64,000 nt of DNA, taken from the NCBI GenBank assembly GCA_004292755.1, contig RDXE01000030.1, positions 1-64,000 of the forward strand, written 5' to 3'. Below, piece after piece: positions 34,435 through 42,450 of this stretch. The DNA is from Alphaproteobacteria bacterium (GTDB taxonomy: Bacteria; Pseudomonadota; Alphaproteobacteria; Elsterales; Elsteraceae). A program made the position numbers and the translations under genes. The notes under the pieces are model-generated. The model ran no database searches. It was not told the DNA's origin and saw only the letters and a list, made by a program, of their open reading frames with translations. The first letter of the stretch is position 1. Every line of letters begins with the position of its first letter.

Positions 34435-37400
34435 TTAGGCGACCTCGACTGGAGACCGAGTGGTGGGGTCGGGCGCCAGCTCTTGCCCTGCGAGCGTGGC
34501 GGTGATCAGCGGCAGACTGAGGGTGATCCGCGCCCCACCCTCTGGTCCATTGTCCAAGGTCATCTCGCCTCCAACGCGGGAAATCAGGCCAAAGACGACC
34601 GACAGACCAAGACCAGTGCCCTGGCCAATGGGCTTGGTGGTGTAGAAGGGTTCCATGAGCCGCGATAACTGTGCCGGTGGAAAGCCGGGGCCGGTGTCTT
34701 GCACGGTGATCTGCACCCGACGGTCATTTCCGTCGCCTGCAGCCCACACCCGGATATGGGCAGCACCCTTCCACTCCGTGGCGTCACCTGCATTGCTTAA
34801 CAGGTTCAAGAACACTTGGCTGATGTCTGTTGAGTCCAGCGCCACGCCACCCTCCAGCGGCGTGGTCTCTGACGTGATGGCGAACGAGCTTGGCATCAGC
34901 CGCGCGGCATAGGTGAGGGCGCCACAGATGGTGCGCTCAGCTGGGTAGAGCCGCATGGTGCCGCGACCATCGGTGAGACCGCCGCGGGGGTTGGCGCGGG
35001 CGAAATCCAGCGTCCGCCGCACGATCTCGCGTGCTTTCATGGCGCTGTCGTACATCAGGCTCAACCGTTCCGCTCGGGCGGCGTCACCCTGGGCGGCAAA
35101 CAGTTCCAATTCCGTCAGGCTGAGGATCGGCTGCAGCAGATTGTTCAATTCGTGGGCCAGTCCGCCTGCCAACTGCCCAAGGGCGTTGAGCTTCTCCACC
35201 TGGGACAGGCGTTGTTCTGTGGCGCGCTGGCGGGTGACATCCTGGATCACGCCATAGATGCGGACACACACACCGTCGCGCACTTCTGGGTGGCCGATGG
35301 CGTGGACGATGCGCCGCTGACCATCGGCGCCGATCAATGCCTCTTCAAAGTCAAACGGCTCGCCCCGCTCGATCGCAGCAGTGACAGCGGCTTCCACACG
35401 GGGACGCGCCTCAGGAGCGTAGTATTTGATCGCATCGGTCAGCGGTATCATTTTCGTTGGTGCTAGGCCGTAGATGCGAAACACCTCCTCACTCCAGCGG
35501 GTGGTTTTGGTGACCAGATCGACAGTCCAGGTGCCAACGTGCGCAAGGCGCGCGGCATCTTCCCATAACCGGCGTTGGGAGGTGAGTTCCTCTTCTCGCC
35601 GACGCTGGTCGGTGATGTCGGTCTCAATGGCCAGAAAGCGCTCGGTCTGACCATCCGCGCCGGGCAGAGGCACCACTTCGATGCGCACCCAATAGGGGCG
35701 ACCGTCGCGGGCATAGTTCAACACGTCAACATTGCTGAATCCGCCTCCCGCCTTCAGGGAGTCGCGCATGGTTGCGATGGTGCTGGTGTCGGTGCCCTCT
35801 CCCTGCAGGAGAGTGCCGGGGTTCTGGCCCAGCACCTCCTCAAGGCGATAGCCGGACTGACGCTCAAAGCTTGGATTGGCCCAGAGGATGCGGCGCTCCC
35901 GGTCGGTGACCAGCACCATATTGCCGGTCCGCCGTGCGATTTCCGCCAGCATCGCCATCTCGGCCTGGAGTTGGCGCTCTTTGGTGATGTCCCAGTGCAT
36001 GCCGACGAAGCCGGTCAGCCGCCCGCTGGAATCGTGCAGTGGCAGCACCTCCACCTTCAGCCAATACTCGCTGCCATCGGGCCGCAGATAGCGCACTGCG
36101 GGCAGACGCACCGGACCACCCTGGGCGAGGGCGGTGCGACCCGCCAGAATCTCCGAAGTCACATCAGCTGCTTGAAACGGGCCCTTGCCAGCGATGGTGC
36201 CCAGCACCTGGGCGCGGTCCAGCCCCGTGACCTCCACGAACGTGTCGTTCACCCATTCGATGCGCTGCCCACAATCGACCAGCAGCACGAGGTGGGAGCT
36301 TTTGCGGACCACAGTCGCCAGACGCTCGGTCTCCAAGCGGGCATGCTCCGCCTCGCGCTGGGCGGTTCGCAGCGCGGTGATGTCACGGGCAACGCCGCGA
36401 TACCCGGTACAATTGCCTGCCGGATCGAACAGAGGCGCCCCTGAGATGCGGATCACCCGATCCCTGCCATCGGGTGCCTTGCCGGTCAGCACAAGGTCCA
36501 CATCGCGAAAGGGGCGCTGCTGGTCTAACACCCTGGCGTGGCATGCCGCGGCGAAGGTGTTGAGCCACGCGTTCAAGTCGATGATTGCATTGGCAGATGT
36601 CGAGGGTGCCAGCCAGTCTCGCAATCGAAGGCGCGGGCGCACCAGGATACCAGTGGCGTCGGCTTCCCAGGGCTCGTCATCCGCGGCGTCGCGATAATCG
36701 CGAAAGCGCTGCTCACTATAGGCGAGGCGCTCGATGGCGGTGACCGACCGGCGTCCAATCACACTAAAGCCCACCAGCACGGCAAACCCCAGACCGAGCG
36801 AGGCCGCGAGCGTTGGCAGGGAGTTTGTCGCCCAGATCTGCCAAACCGTGCGGGTGGGCACCAGGATTGCGATGCGGAACTGGCCGTTGGCGATGGTCTG
36901 CCACGCTAGAAACTGCCCAGCACCGCCGGTCAGCGCGTTGTCCGGCAAACGCTCGAACCCGCGTGCCGCCGACGTTGCTGTCATCGCCGTCGAGATTGCG
37001 GCCTCGGTCGTGTCACCCCATGTCTGCAGAGAGGGGTGTCGCAGCCATACTCGTCCCTCCTTGTCCAGCAGCAGCAGTGTGCTGGTGGCGGGAAGGGTCG
37101 TACGCTCCCAATCGTGCAGCAGGCTGGCAATGCTGTGGCCAACAATGACCAGCCGCCCATCGCCGAGCGTCACGGTGAACGGTGCGAACAAGCCAGACAT
37201 GCGCTCCACCGGTGGGCCAAGACCGGCCAATGGCTTCACATCTCTAGCTTGGGGCTGCGCGGTTGGGCCTGCGCCGAACAAGACCAACGGGGTACCGTCG
37301 GCAGCGACAAGGTCACCGAAGCTGGGCGTGGTCACCAGGGCCGAGGCAAGGGCAAGCCGCTCTCGAACCCCCTGCTGTGCGGGAGCAGCTGCGGCTTCAA

Positions 37401-37644
37401 CCACGGCCGCCACGTCGCGCGCATGGGCCTCCAGCCGGGTGAGGGTTTCGGCCATTGGGTCGGTCAAATGGTCGAGCGTGAGGGTGATGCTGGTGGTCAA
37501 AGTGGCGCGGGTGCTCTGCAAGCCGCGGATCGCCCACAGACCATGACCGATCAGCAACATAACCAATGCCAGGAGTTGGGCATTACGCGCGAGGCGTTTT
37601 AACTGCTGAAACGATGCTGAGCGGGTGGGGGCGGGATCAGTCAC
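34435..37644 (-). CDS. Multi-PAS sensor histidine kinase with periplasmic Cache-like domain
   Basis: About 1069 residues from the GTG at 37644 (VTDPAPTRSASFQQL); a GTG 26 codons upstream lacks a Shine-Dalgarno. A membrane helix (AQLLALVMLLIGHGLWAI) and a second near residue 280 (LAASLGLGFAVLVGFSVIG) enclose a periplasmic sensor. Four PAS/PAC units follow, each ending in a D-I-T type signature (GVARDITALR, GMHWDITKER, AIETDITDQR, GVIQDVTRQR). The kinase core has the H-box GGLAHELNNLLQPIL, N-box NLLSNAGDA and G-boxes DTGPGF and GQGTGLGLSVV, as in NtrB-type kinases. The nearest candidate partner is the CheY-like gene at 40549. Confidence 0.93.
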   Translation of the reverse strand: MTDPAPTRSASFQQLKRLARNAQLLALVMLLIGHGLWAIRGLQSTRATLTTSITLTLDHLTDPMAETLTRLEAHARDVAAVVEAAAAPAQQGVRERLALASALVTTPSFGDLVAADGTPLVLFGAGPTAQPQARDVKPLAGLGPPVERMSGLFAPFTVTLGDGRLVIVGHSIASLLHDWERTTLPATSTLLLLDKEGRVWLRHPSLQTWGDTTEAAISTAMTATSAARGFERLPDNALTGGAGQFLAWQTIANGQFRIAILVPTRTVWQIWATNSLPTLAASLGLGFAVLVGFSVIGRRSVTAIERLAYSEQRFRDYRDAADDEPWEADATGILVRPRLRLRDWLAPSTSANAIIDLNAWLNTFAAACHARVLDQQRPFRDVDLVLTGKAPDGRDRVIRISGAPLFDPAGNCTGYRGVARDITALRTAQREAEHARLETERLATVVRKSSHLVLLVDCGQRIEWVNDTFVEVTGLDRAQVLGTIAGKGPFQAADVTSEILAGRTALAQGGPVRLPAVRYLRPDGSEYWLKVEVLPLHDSSGRLTGFVGMHWDITKERQLQAEMAMLAEIARRTGNMVLVTDRERRILWANPSFERQSGYRLEEVLGQNPGTLLQGEGTDTSTIATMRDSLKAGGGFSNVDVLNYARDGRPYWVRIEVVPLPGADGQTERFLAIETDITDQRRREEELTSQRRLWEDAARLAHVGTWTVDLVTKTTRWSEEVFRIYGLAPTKMIPLTDAIKYYAPEARPRVEAAVTAAIERGEPFDFEEALIGADGQRRIVHAIGHPEVRDGVCVRIYGVIQDVTRQRATEQRLSQVEKLNALGQLAGGLAHELNNLLQPILSLTELELFAAQGDAARAERLSLMYDSAMKAREIVRRTLDFARANPRGGLTDGRGTMRLYPAERTICGALTYAARLMPSSFAITSETTPLEGGVALDSTDISQVFLNLLSNAGDATEWKGAAHIRVWAAGDGNDRRVQITVQDTGPGFPPAQLSRLMEPFYTTKPIGQGTGLGLSVVFGLISRVGGEMTLDNGPEGGARITLSLPLITATLAGQELAPDPTTRSPVEVA

Positions 37645-37756
37645 AGCAGCGCATTCCTTACCCTCAGGGCCCCATCGGCCCGACCGCGGATCGGCAGCGA
37701 CCCGAATGTAGGACCAAAGCACTGACCAATGCAGCGCTTCACTGCGTGCCCCAACT

Positions 37757-38020
37757 TGTTCGATCTATTTGTTGCCAGAGTATTGCACAGTCACGCTGGC
37801 CTGGCATTATTCTTTTGTGCGCAGTGTCAGCATTGGTGCCAGTACCGTTGTGCGCGTCCAGCTATCAGCGATTCCTGGCAATGGGTGACGCCGCGTTGGT
37901 GATTTTTGCCGCCACATAATCCGAAAAAGGGCTTCGTCCGCGTGGTGTCAGCGACTGCCACGGGGTTGTCTGTGGTGGTTGGCATGATATTGGCGCCGTG
38001 AGCGTCGGTCCGCGTCGTGT
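37757..38020 (+). pseudogene. Decayed copy of the response-regulator 5' region
   Basis: This stretch aligns with the upstream region and first codons of the intact regulator at 40549. CAGAGTATTGC (37776-37786 vs 40463-40473) and GGCATTATT (37803-37811 vs 40490-40498) are identical and 16 nt apart in both. Then 21 codons align without a gap (37857-37919 vs 40546-40608) at 39 of 63 bases. In the left copy the ATG is AGC and a Gln codon has become TAA (37917-37919). GTGGTGTCAGCGAC at 37942 matches the intact copy at 12 of 14. Similarity fades before the SLOG gene end at 38023. It is a non-functional remnant. Confidence 0.7.
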
Positions 38021-38022
38021 GG

Positions 38023-38745
38023 TTAGCGTTGCCCGCTGGGGGGCGACTTGGCGCGTGATTTGGCGATGGTGATCAAGTTCTGCCGCAGATGCCGGACAAT
38101 ACCGAGCAGACTGGCCTCGTCGACGGCATGCAGCCATTCATTTGGCTGGTGGTTGGCAAGGAAGCTGCCCGCAGCGCCACCGAACTCTGTGATGATGAAC
38201 GCATGCTTCTGACGCTCCGTTGCCAGCTTTATTTCGTCCCAGACACCCGGCGGCGGGCTCTCGCGCAGCTGGCCGCCCAGCGCAATCAGGGCATCGCAGT
38301 CTTCCGCCAGGGTTTGGCGCAGCGCATGAAGCGCCTGAGACTTGCTCTCCGGCGTACCCGTCAGGGTCGAGGCGTTGCGGGCGCCGTGGCACCGAACAAA
38401 CATGCCAGCGCGGTTACCCGCCTCCTGTCCCGGATCGTCGCCGCCATTGACCCCAGGCACGACATACCACCGGATGGGTGGAGTGTCGGCCATCGCGAGC
38501 GAGCGTGCATAGGCGCTGGCAAGATCGATCAGTTGCTCGGTGTAGCCGAACTTGCGCAAGTCCCCAGCATAGGCGACGGTCGCGCCCGCCACGAACAGCA
38601 TGCGGCAGATTTCCACAAATGCTTGATCAAGCTCTGCTTTGGTTCGACCGAAGGCCGCGAGATTCGGGCTGTCGGATATAGCAACCTGGACCAGCATATT
38701 TGCCAGCGGCCGCTGATCAGCCTGGGTGCTTGCAGGTTCGGACAT
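38023..38745 (-). CDS. SLOG/STALD-type nucleotide-binding protein of a TIR-SLOG module
   Basis: 240 residues forming one Rossmann-like domain. LVQVAISDSPNLAAFG is the first strand/loop, then VAGATVAYAGDLRKFGYTEQ (GDLR at 61-64). DALIALGGQL (151-160), GVWDEIKLA (167-175) and FIITEFGGAAG (183-193) follow. The order GDLR, L-GG, E-I-x-x-A and x-FGG-A matches SLOG-superfamily domains of the STALD group, named for association with Sir2 and TIR, which bind NAD-derived nucleotides in ThsA of Thoeris. No Sir2, nuclease or membrane domain is fused. It starts 4 bp after the TIR gene. Function as sensor or regulator is inferred. Confidence 0.78.
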   Translation of the reverse strand: MSEPASTQADQRPLANMLVQVAISDSPNLAAFGRTKAELDQAFVEICRMLFVAGATVAYAGDLRKFGYTEQLIDLASAYARSLAMADTPPIRWYVVPGVNGGDDPGQEAGNRAGMFVRCHGARNASTLTGTPESKSQALHALRQTLAEDCDALIALGGQLRESPPPGVWDEIKLATERQKHAFIITEFGGAAGSFLANHQPNEWLHAVDEASLLGIVRHLRQNLITIAKSRAKSPPSGQR

Positions 38746-38749
38746 GGGT

Positions 38750-39853
38750 TCAGTCCAATTCCAGAAGTGAGACAAATCTAACACCGGGCGCGAAGGTCTG
38801 CAGCACTGCCGCTGCGTCCTCATCCAACGCTGGCCCAGGGTAGAGCCAGGTGCTGCCGACTGTGCAGCGCAAGCTCTTGAAATCATCCGTCAGCAAGCTG
38901 ATCGGATCTGGCGTGCGCACAAACACACAGCCGCCGACATCTGCCTGGGGAGGATACTGCCCACCCCCTTTTGTGGTTGCGGTCCAGACAAACGTGAATA
39001 GCGCCTGTTTCAAGGCCTCCAGCAGCACCTGCTTCAGCCCGCTTGTCTCCGGTGGCAGAGACAGCCGCACGGTGGGCAGGGCACCAGCATGGGGGGCACG
39101 CTGCGGCTCACCTTTTTGTTGGCAGAGTACAAGCAGAATAGGGCGGTCTGTCACCTTGGCTAGCATCACCTCGTGCCGACACCAGTACCGGCTGGAAAAT
39201 TGATCGGTTTCGAAGGCTATGATGATGCTTCCGACCACTGCGTCGCGAATAGACTCACGCCAATCCTCACCGAGGCTGATTGTCTCCTCATCGAAAAATG
39301 CGTCGAGCCCTCTGTTAACAGTATCTTTACTGAACTTTTCTGCCAATTTCCGTCCATCATACTTTGCGTGGCTAAGAAATAATTTCGGTTTGGTAGAGTC
39401 CTGGAACAGCAGGAGCTGGAGCTTCTTCAAGATTGCCTGGATCAGCTGGATATGACAGTCAACACGGTCAGTGTCTGATTTGGGCATACATAAGGATTGA
39501 AGCTCACCTTTCAGTCTTGGGCTGTGTGGCTCGCACACTTGAACCAGCATGACCCATGTCGAATTGTCTTCTGCGGCACGAGTGAGCGTGGCCAAGACTG
39601 ACCCCGCCGGTGGTGGTATCAGTTCGGGCTGTAGCGGGAGAACAACAAACACGTGAAGTGTGCACGGGTACCGAGACAGCAGCTTGCTGAGGGCCTCGCC
39701 GGGGGCGTCAGGCTGCCAATGACGGGTGTCAATCAGGACAGACAAACCAGCTGTCTCAGCAGACTGGCATAGCTCGGCCGCAAGGGCGGAGACAAATTTC
39801 AGTGATTGATCACTGCCACTGTGGACAAAGTGAATTGCGAGGCGCGGATCCAT
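38750..39853 (-). CDS. TIR-domain protein with an extra N-terminal TIR-like segment
   Basis: 367 residues. A canonical TIR domain occupies about 156-265: KPKLFLSHAKYDGRKLAEKF (box 1), FFDEETISLGEDWRESIRDA (BB loop and box 2), and SSRYWCRHEVMLAK, whose E228 aligns with the catalytic Glu of TIR NADases. Residues 1-150 also look TIR-like (LAIHFVHSGSDQSLKFVSAL, then LSVLIDTRHWQPDAPGEALS and LHVFVVLPL) but lack the WCxxE motif. The C-terminal part has TWLYPGPALDEDAAAVL. GC is about 48% over 39181-39480, well below neighbours. It is first in a two-gene operon with the SLOG protein. A predicted NAD-consuming or signalling enzyme in defence. Confidence 0.85.
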   Translation of the reverse strand: MDPRLAIHFVHSGSDQSLKFVSALAAELCQSAETAGLSVLIDTRHWQPDAPGEALSKLLSRYPCTLHVFVVLPLQPELIPPPAGSVLATLTRAAEDNSTWVMLVQVCEPHSPRLKGELQSLCMPKSDTDRVDCHIQLIQAILKKLQLLLFQDSTKPKLFLSHAKYDGRKLAEKFSKDTVNRGLDAFFDEETISLGEDWRESIRDAVVGSIIIAFETDQFSSRYWCRHEVMLAKVTDRPILLVLCQQKGEPQRAPHAGALPTVRLSLPPETSGLKQVLLEALKQALFTFVWTATTKGGGQYPPQADVGGCVFVRTPDPISLLTDDFKSLRCTVGSTWLYPGPALDEDAAAVLQTFAPGVRFVSLLELD

Positions 39854-40548
39854 GCGATCGAATACTCCCTACCGGTCTGACGATTGTTCACATGCGGGGG
39901 TGCGGAGTTACGGATTCAGCAGGAACACTCTTTTCTGTTTAAGCTGATAGGTTCAACCACGCGGTCGCCTGAAGCTGCCGATAATTCACGATCGACGTAG
40001 TGTCACGTCCCTGTACCATCTGCATACAGCAATCTAATAAAAATGGTGACCACAAGTTTTTCACCCAAGTTGCTTAGTGTCATCGATCGTCAGGCCGTTG
40101 CCTGTAGCTCTCTCGTCGGCATTGTTCCCAACAAAGGTTCGCAGAGCCAGCGGCATTATCCAAACCTTTGATAGGGTACATCCACTCGTCAGTACAAGGA
40201 AAGGAGTATGCGACAACCTGCGGTTCGCTGATCCCCACGCCTCGGATACGGCTGCACCCGGTCGGGCGGTGATAGATCATGCCTGCCGAGAGTTTGGTGA
40301 TGCTGCCTCAAGCAACCCGGGCAGGGCGAGGGATCGGCCAGCGCGCCATATCCCTATCCCTCGCAGGTCAGAGCGCGGACTGCGGCGATCCGAAGGTTGG
40401 CCCGCAGCCCGGCACGGGCAGCGTTTGGACGTCTGCGCTAATATGTTTTACCTAGTTCATCTCAGAGTATTGCGTAGGCGCGTCACTCGGGCATTATTGT
40501 TTTGCGTAGAGGTCGCCAGGATTGGCGCGGAAACCTTTGAGGATGTCC
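39854..40548. other. Gene-free region between the TIR gene and the response regulator
   Basis: 695 bp without a credible gene; frames here have poor composition and no family similarity. The left part (39901-40080) is AT-rich, down to about 38% GC in 40021-40080, and should hold the promoter of the TIR-SLOG operon. The TIR start has GGGAG 11 nt upstream. The middle is GC-rich with one 9-bp inverted repeat. The right end (from about 40443) is the regulator upstream segment that is duplicated, in decayed form, at 37757-38020. No integrase, tRNA or terminal inverted repeat was seen. Confidence 0.5.
40326..40364. other. Inverted repeat in the gap right of the TIR-SLOG module
   Basis: GCGAGGGAT (40326-40334) and ATCCCTCGC (40356-40364) are perfect inverted copies, 21 bp apart. 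It could be a hairpin of a non-coding transcript or a protein-binding site; there is no T-run for termination. Confidence 0.4.
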
Positions 40549-40932
40549 ATGCCACAGCGAATCCTTGTGATCGACGATGAATCAACAGTGATTTTTACCC
40601 TCACACAAGTCTTATCCGCGAATGGGTTCGAGGTGGTTTCTGCGACAGACGCTGACCAAGCCATGGCGATTTTGGCGAACACGGCGTGTGATCTGGTTCT
40701 GTGTGATCTGGTGATGCCCACTATTGATGGTGTCCGCGTCATTCAGCGCCTGGGGCGCGATTACCCGGCCGTGCCGGTGATTGCCATGACTGGTGGCGGC
40801 AGTGCGATGCCGCCGGCTCTGTCCCTACCGTTGGCGGAGGCGTCAGGCGCCCGCGCCAGCTTGGTCAAGCCGTTCACCCAGGCCGAACTGTTGACGGCGA
40901 TTCGCGAGGTGTTGACGGGCTCGGGTCGCTGA
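40549..40932 (+). CDS. Single-domain response regulator (CheY-like receiver)
   Basis: 127 residues from the ATG at 40549 (GAGG 6 nt upstream); an ATG two codons earlier abuts the GAGG and is unlikely. MPQRILVIDDESTVIF gives the acidic pair, DLVLCDLVMPTIDG the phospho-acceptor Asp, VIAMTGGG the Thr, and ASLVKPFTQAEL the Lys. No output domain is fused, so it should act by protein contact or as a relay element. The four-PAS kinase about 3 kb to the left is a plausible partner, now separated from it by the TIR-SLOG module. A decayed copy of its 5' region lies beside that kinase gene. Confidence 0.92.
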   Translation: MPQRILVIDDESTVIFTLTQVLSANGFEVVSATDADQAMAILANTACDLVLCDLVMPTIDGVRVIQRLGRDYPAVPVIAMTGGGSAMPPALSLPLAEASGARASLVKPFTQAELLTAIREVLTGSGR

Positions 40933-41175
40933 CCTGTCGCGCAGTCCGATTATCCGACCCGATATCAGAGTCTGCTGAGGTCCTGGTGCGCGGTGTGGGC
41001 TACCGTCCGCGGCGGTGCGCACACGGTGAGTCTGATGATCCCGGCGCGCAGCATCGGACTCCATGCCCGCTGTCTTGGCAGCGGATTGCTCTGGCTTTGC
41101 GGATCATTGCGAGTTTTCACTTGTCAGGCCCCAGCGGTTCGGGAACCTTCCTACCAGCAGCGTTAGGATGTAGCA

Positions 41176-41661
41176 TTGCGCATGGCGCCGTCACGAACCC
41201 TTGGTAGCACCGCCGCAGAGGCTCTGGAGCAATTGATGCGCTGGGTCAGTGCGGAGGCTTACGCCACCGACCTGACGCCCCAGCAGTGGTCAGTGTTGCG
41301 GTTCCTGGCGCGGGCTCAACCCAGCTTGCGAACGGTCAAGGGCTTTGCCGGCTATCACCAGACCACGCTGGGCACGGCGTCACAGACCCTGGCGACGTTG
41401 GAGCGGCGCGGTCTGATTCAGCGGCGACCGAACCCCGATGATGGCCGCAGCCACATTCTCGAACTGACCGAGACAGCGCAGCAAGTGATGGCAACCGATC
41501 CACTGTCCCGGTTGGTGGCGGCCATCAACGACCTGCCAGAGGCAGAATCCCAAAGCTTCGTGACCTCCCTCACCGCCATCTGTCTGCAGGTGCTGCCCTT
41601 GGCGGGCACAACCTCGGCAGCCCAGCGGGACAAGGCGGATCGCGGTCTGGCTGCGGAGTAG
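41176..41661 (+). CDS. MarR family winged-helix transcriptional regulator
   Basis: About 161 residues. Helices bracket a winged helix: LTPQQWSVLRFLARAQPSLR, recognition helix YHQTTLGTASQTLATLERRG and wing LIQRRPNPDDGRSHILELTE with the conserved D-x-R. Such dimers repress transport or stress genes until a small ligand binds. The start is probably TTG at 41176 with AGGA at 7 nt; an ATG two codons later (41182) is possible. The 243-bp gap before it contains no recognised gene. The target is unknown. Confidence 0.9.
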   Translation: MRMAPSRTLGSTAAEALEQLMRWVSAEAYATDLTPQQWSVLRFLARAQPSLRTVKGFAGYHQTTLGTASQTLATLERRGLIQRRPNPDDGRSHILELTETAQQVMATDPLSRLVAAINDLPEAESQSFVTSLTAICLQVLPLAGTTSAAQRDKADRGLAAE

Positions 41662-41683
41662 GCGCGCGGCCTGTCAGCTCGAC

Positions 41684-42307
41684 TCAATGCTCAAAGATAT
41701 CGCCCGGCCAGCCCATGCGATCCAAATCGGCGCGGGCGGGTAGGAAGGCGAAGCAGGCGGCAGCCACCTCCGTGCGGCCTTCACGCTCCAGCACCCGGTC
41801 CAGCTTCTGGCGCAGCGCGTGGAGGTAGAGGACGTCACTGGCGGCATAGGCCAGTTGCTCCTCCGTCAACTCATCAGCGCCCCAGTCGGAGGATTGCTGC
41901 TGTTTGGAGATTTCCACGCCGAGCACCTCCTTCACCAGATCCTTCAATCCGTGGCGGTCGGTGTAGGTGCGCGTCAGGCGGGAGGCGATCTTGGTGCAGT
42001 ACACGGGCGAGACCGTGATTCCCAGGCTGTGGCCCAGGACCGCAACGTCAAAGCGCGCGAAATGAAACAGCTTGGTGACCGAACGGTCAGCCAGCAGGGC
42101 TGCGAGATTGGGTGCGTGGAATCGACCGTCCGGCCCAGGGCGGCCCATCTGCACAAGGTGTGCTGTGCCATCACCAGCCGACAGTTGAACCAGACACAAA
42201 CGGTCCCGTCCGATCTGCAGCCCCATGGTTTCGCTGTCGACCGCAACGGAGGACCCAAAGTCCATGCCCGAGGGCAAGTCACCGCGATGCAATGTGAAGC
42301 GCGTCAT
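41684..42307 (-). CDS. rnd: Ribonuclease D (3'-5' exonuclease, short alphaproteobacterial type)
   Basis: 207 residues from the ATG at 42307, which follows GGAGG at 6 nt. DEDD-type exonuclease motifs are AVDSETMGLQIGRDRLCLVQ (Exo I Asp and Glu), LFHFARFDVAVLGHSL (Exo II Asp) and EEQLAYAASDVLYLHALRQK (Exo III Tyr and Asp). The C-terminal HRDC domain of enterobacterial RNase D is absent, as is usual in this class. It trims tRNA 3' ends and other RNAs. The gene lies directly downstream of tRNA-Leu, separated by a terminator. Confidence 0.94.
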   Translation of the reverse strand: MTRFTLHRGDLPSGMDFGSSVAVDSETMGLQIGRDRLCLVQLSAGDGTAHLVQMGRPGPDGRFHAPNLAALLADRSVTKLFHFARFDVAVLGHSLGITVSPVYCTKIASRLTRTYTDRHGLKDLVKEVLGVEISKQQQSSDWGADELTEEQLAYAASDVLYLHALRQKLDRVLEREGRTEVAAACFAFLPARADLDRMGWPGDIFEH

Positions 42308-42324
42308 GGCAGCCTCCAGAACGA

Positions 42325-42358
42325 ACAAACGCCCGACGGAGTACCGTCGGGCGTTTGT
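42325..42358 (-). terminator. Terminator after tRNA-Leu
   Basis: On the minus strand ACAAACGCCCGACGG, loop TACT and CCGTCGGGCGTTTGT form a 15-bp perfect stem, with the 3' arm ending in T-rich TTTGTTCGTT. It lies 5 nt after the encoded CCA of the tRNA and 17 nt before the rnd start. It could also act on the other strand. Confidence 0.85.
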
Positions 42359-42363
42359 CGGAA

Positions 42364-42450
42364 TGGTGCCCAGGAGAAGACTCGAACTTCCACGAGCTTT
42401 CGCCCACTAGAACCTGAATCTAGCGCGTCTACCAATTCCGCCACCTGGGC
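42364..42450 (-). tRNA. tRNA-Leu(CAG)
   Basis: Minus strand, 87 nt including an encoded CCA (42364-42366). The acceptor arms are GCCCAGG (5' end at 42450) and CCTGGGC, with discriminator A. The anticodon stem is CTAGA/TCTAG with loop TTCAGGT, giving anticodon CAG. The D-arm has AATTGGTAGAC, there is a long class II variable arm, and the T-loop is GTTCGAGT. The long variable arm and A73 identify leucine. It reads CTG, a frequent codon in this genome. Confidence 0.97.

Noticed and set aside
37865-38137. Small minus-strand frame overlapping the end of the SLOG gene
   Set aside because: Overlaps the SLOG coding region out of frame and the regulator remnant. It has no Shine-Dalgarno and no similarity.
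40490-40520. Sigma-54-like promoter (GGCATTATT...TTTTGC) upstream of the regulator and in its decayed copy
   Set aside because: The GG and GC elements are 12 bp apart rather than 10, and the left copy has GT instead of GC, so the spacing does not fit a -24/-12 promoter.
40077-40580. A 167-residue open frame in the gap right of the TIR gene
   Set aside because: Poor composition, no ribosome-binding site and no similarity to any family. It runs into the response regulator start region and overlaps the duplicated segment.
42364-42450. tRNA-Leu as an integration site for a mobile element
   Set aside because: No integrase is adjacent and no duplicated tRNA 3' end was found nearby. The TIR-SLOG module is 2.5 kb away with other ordinary genes between.
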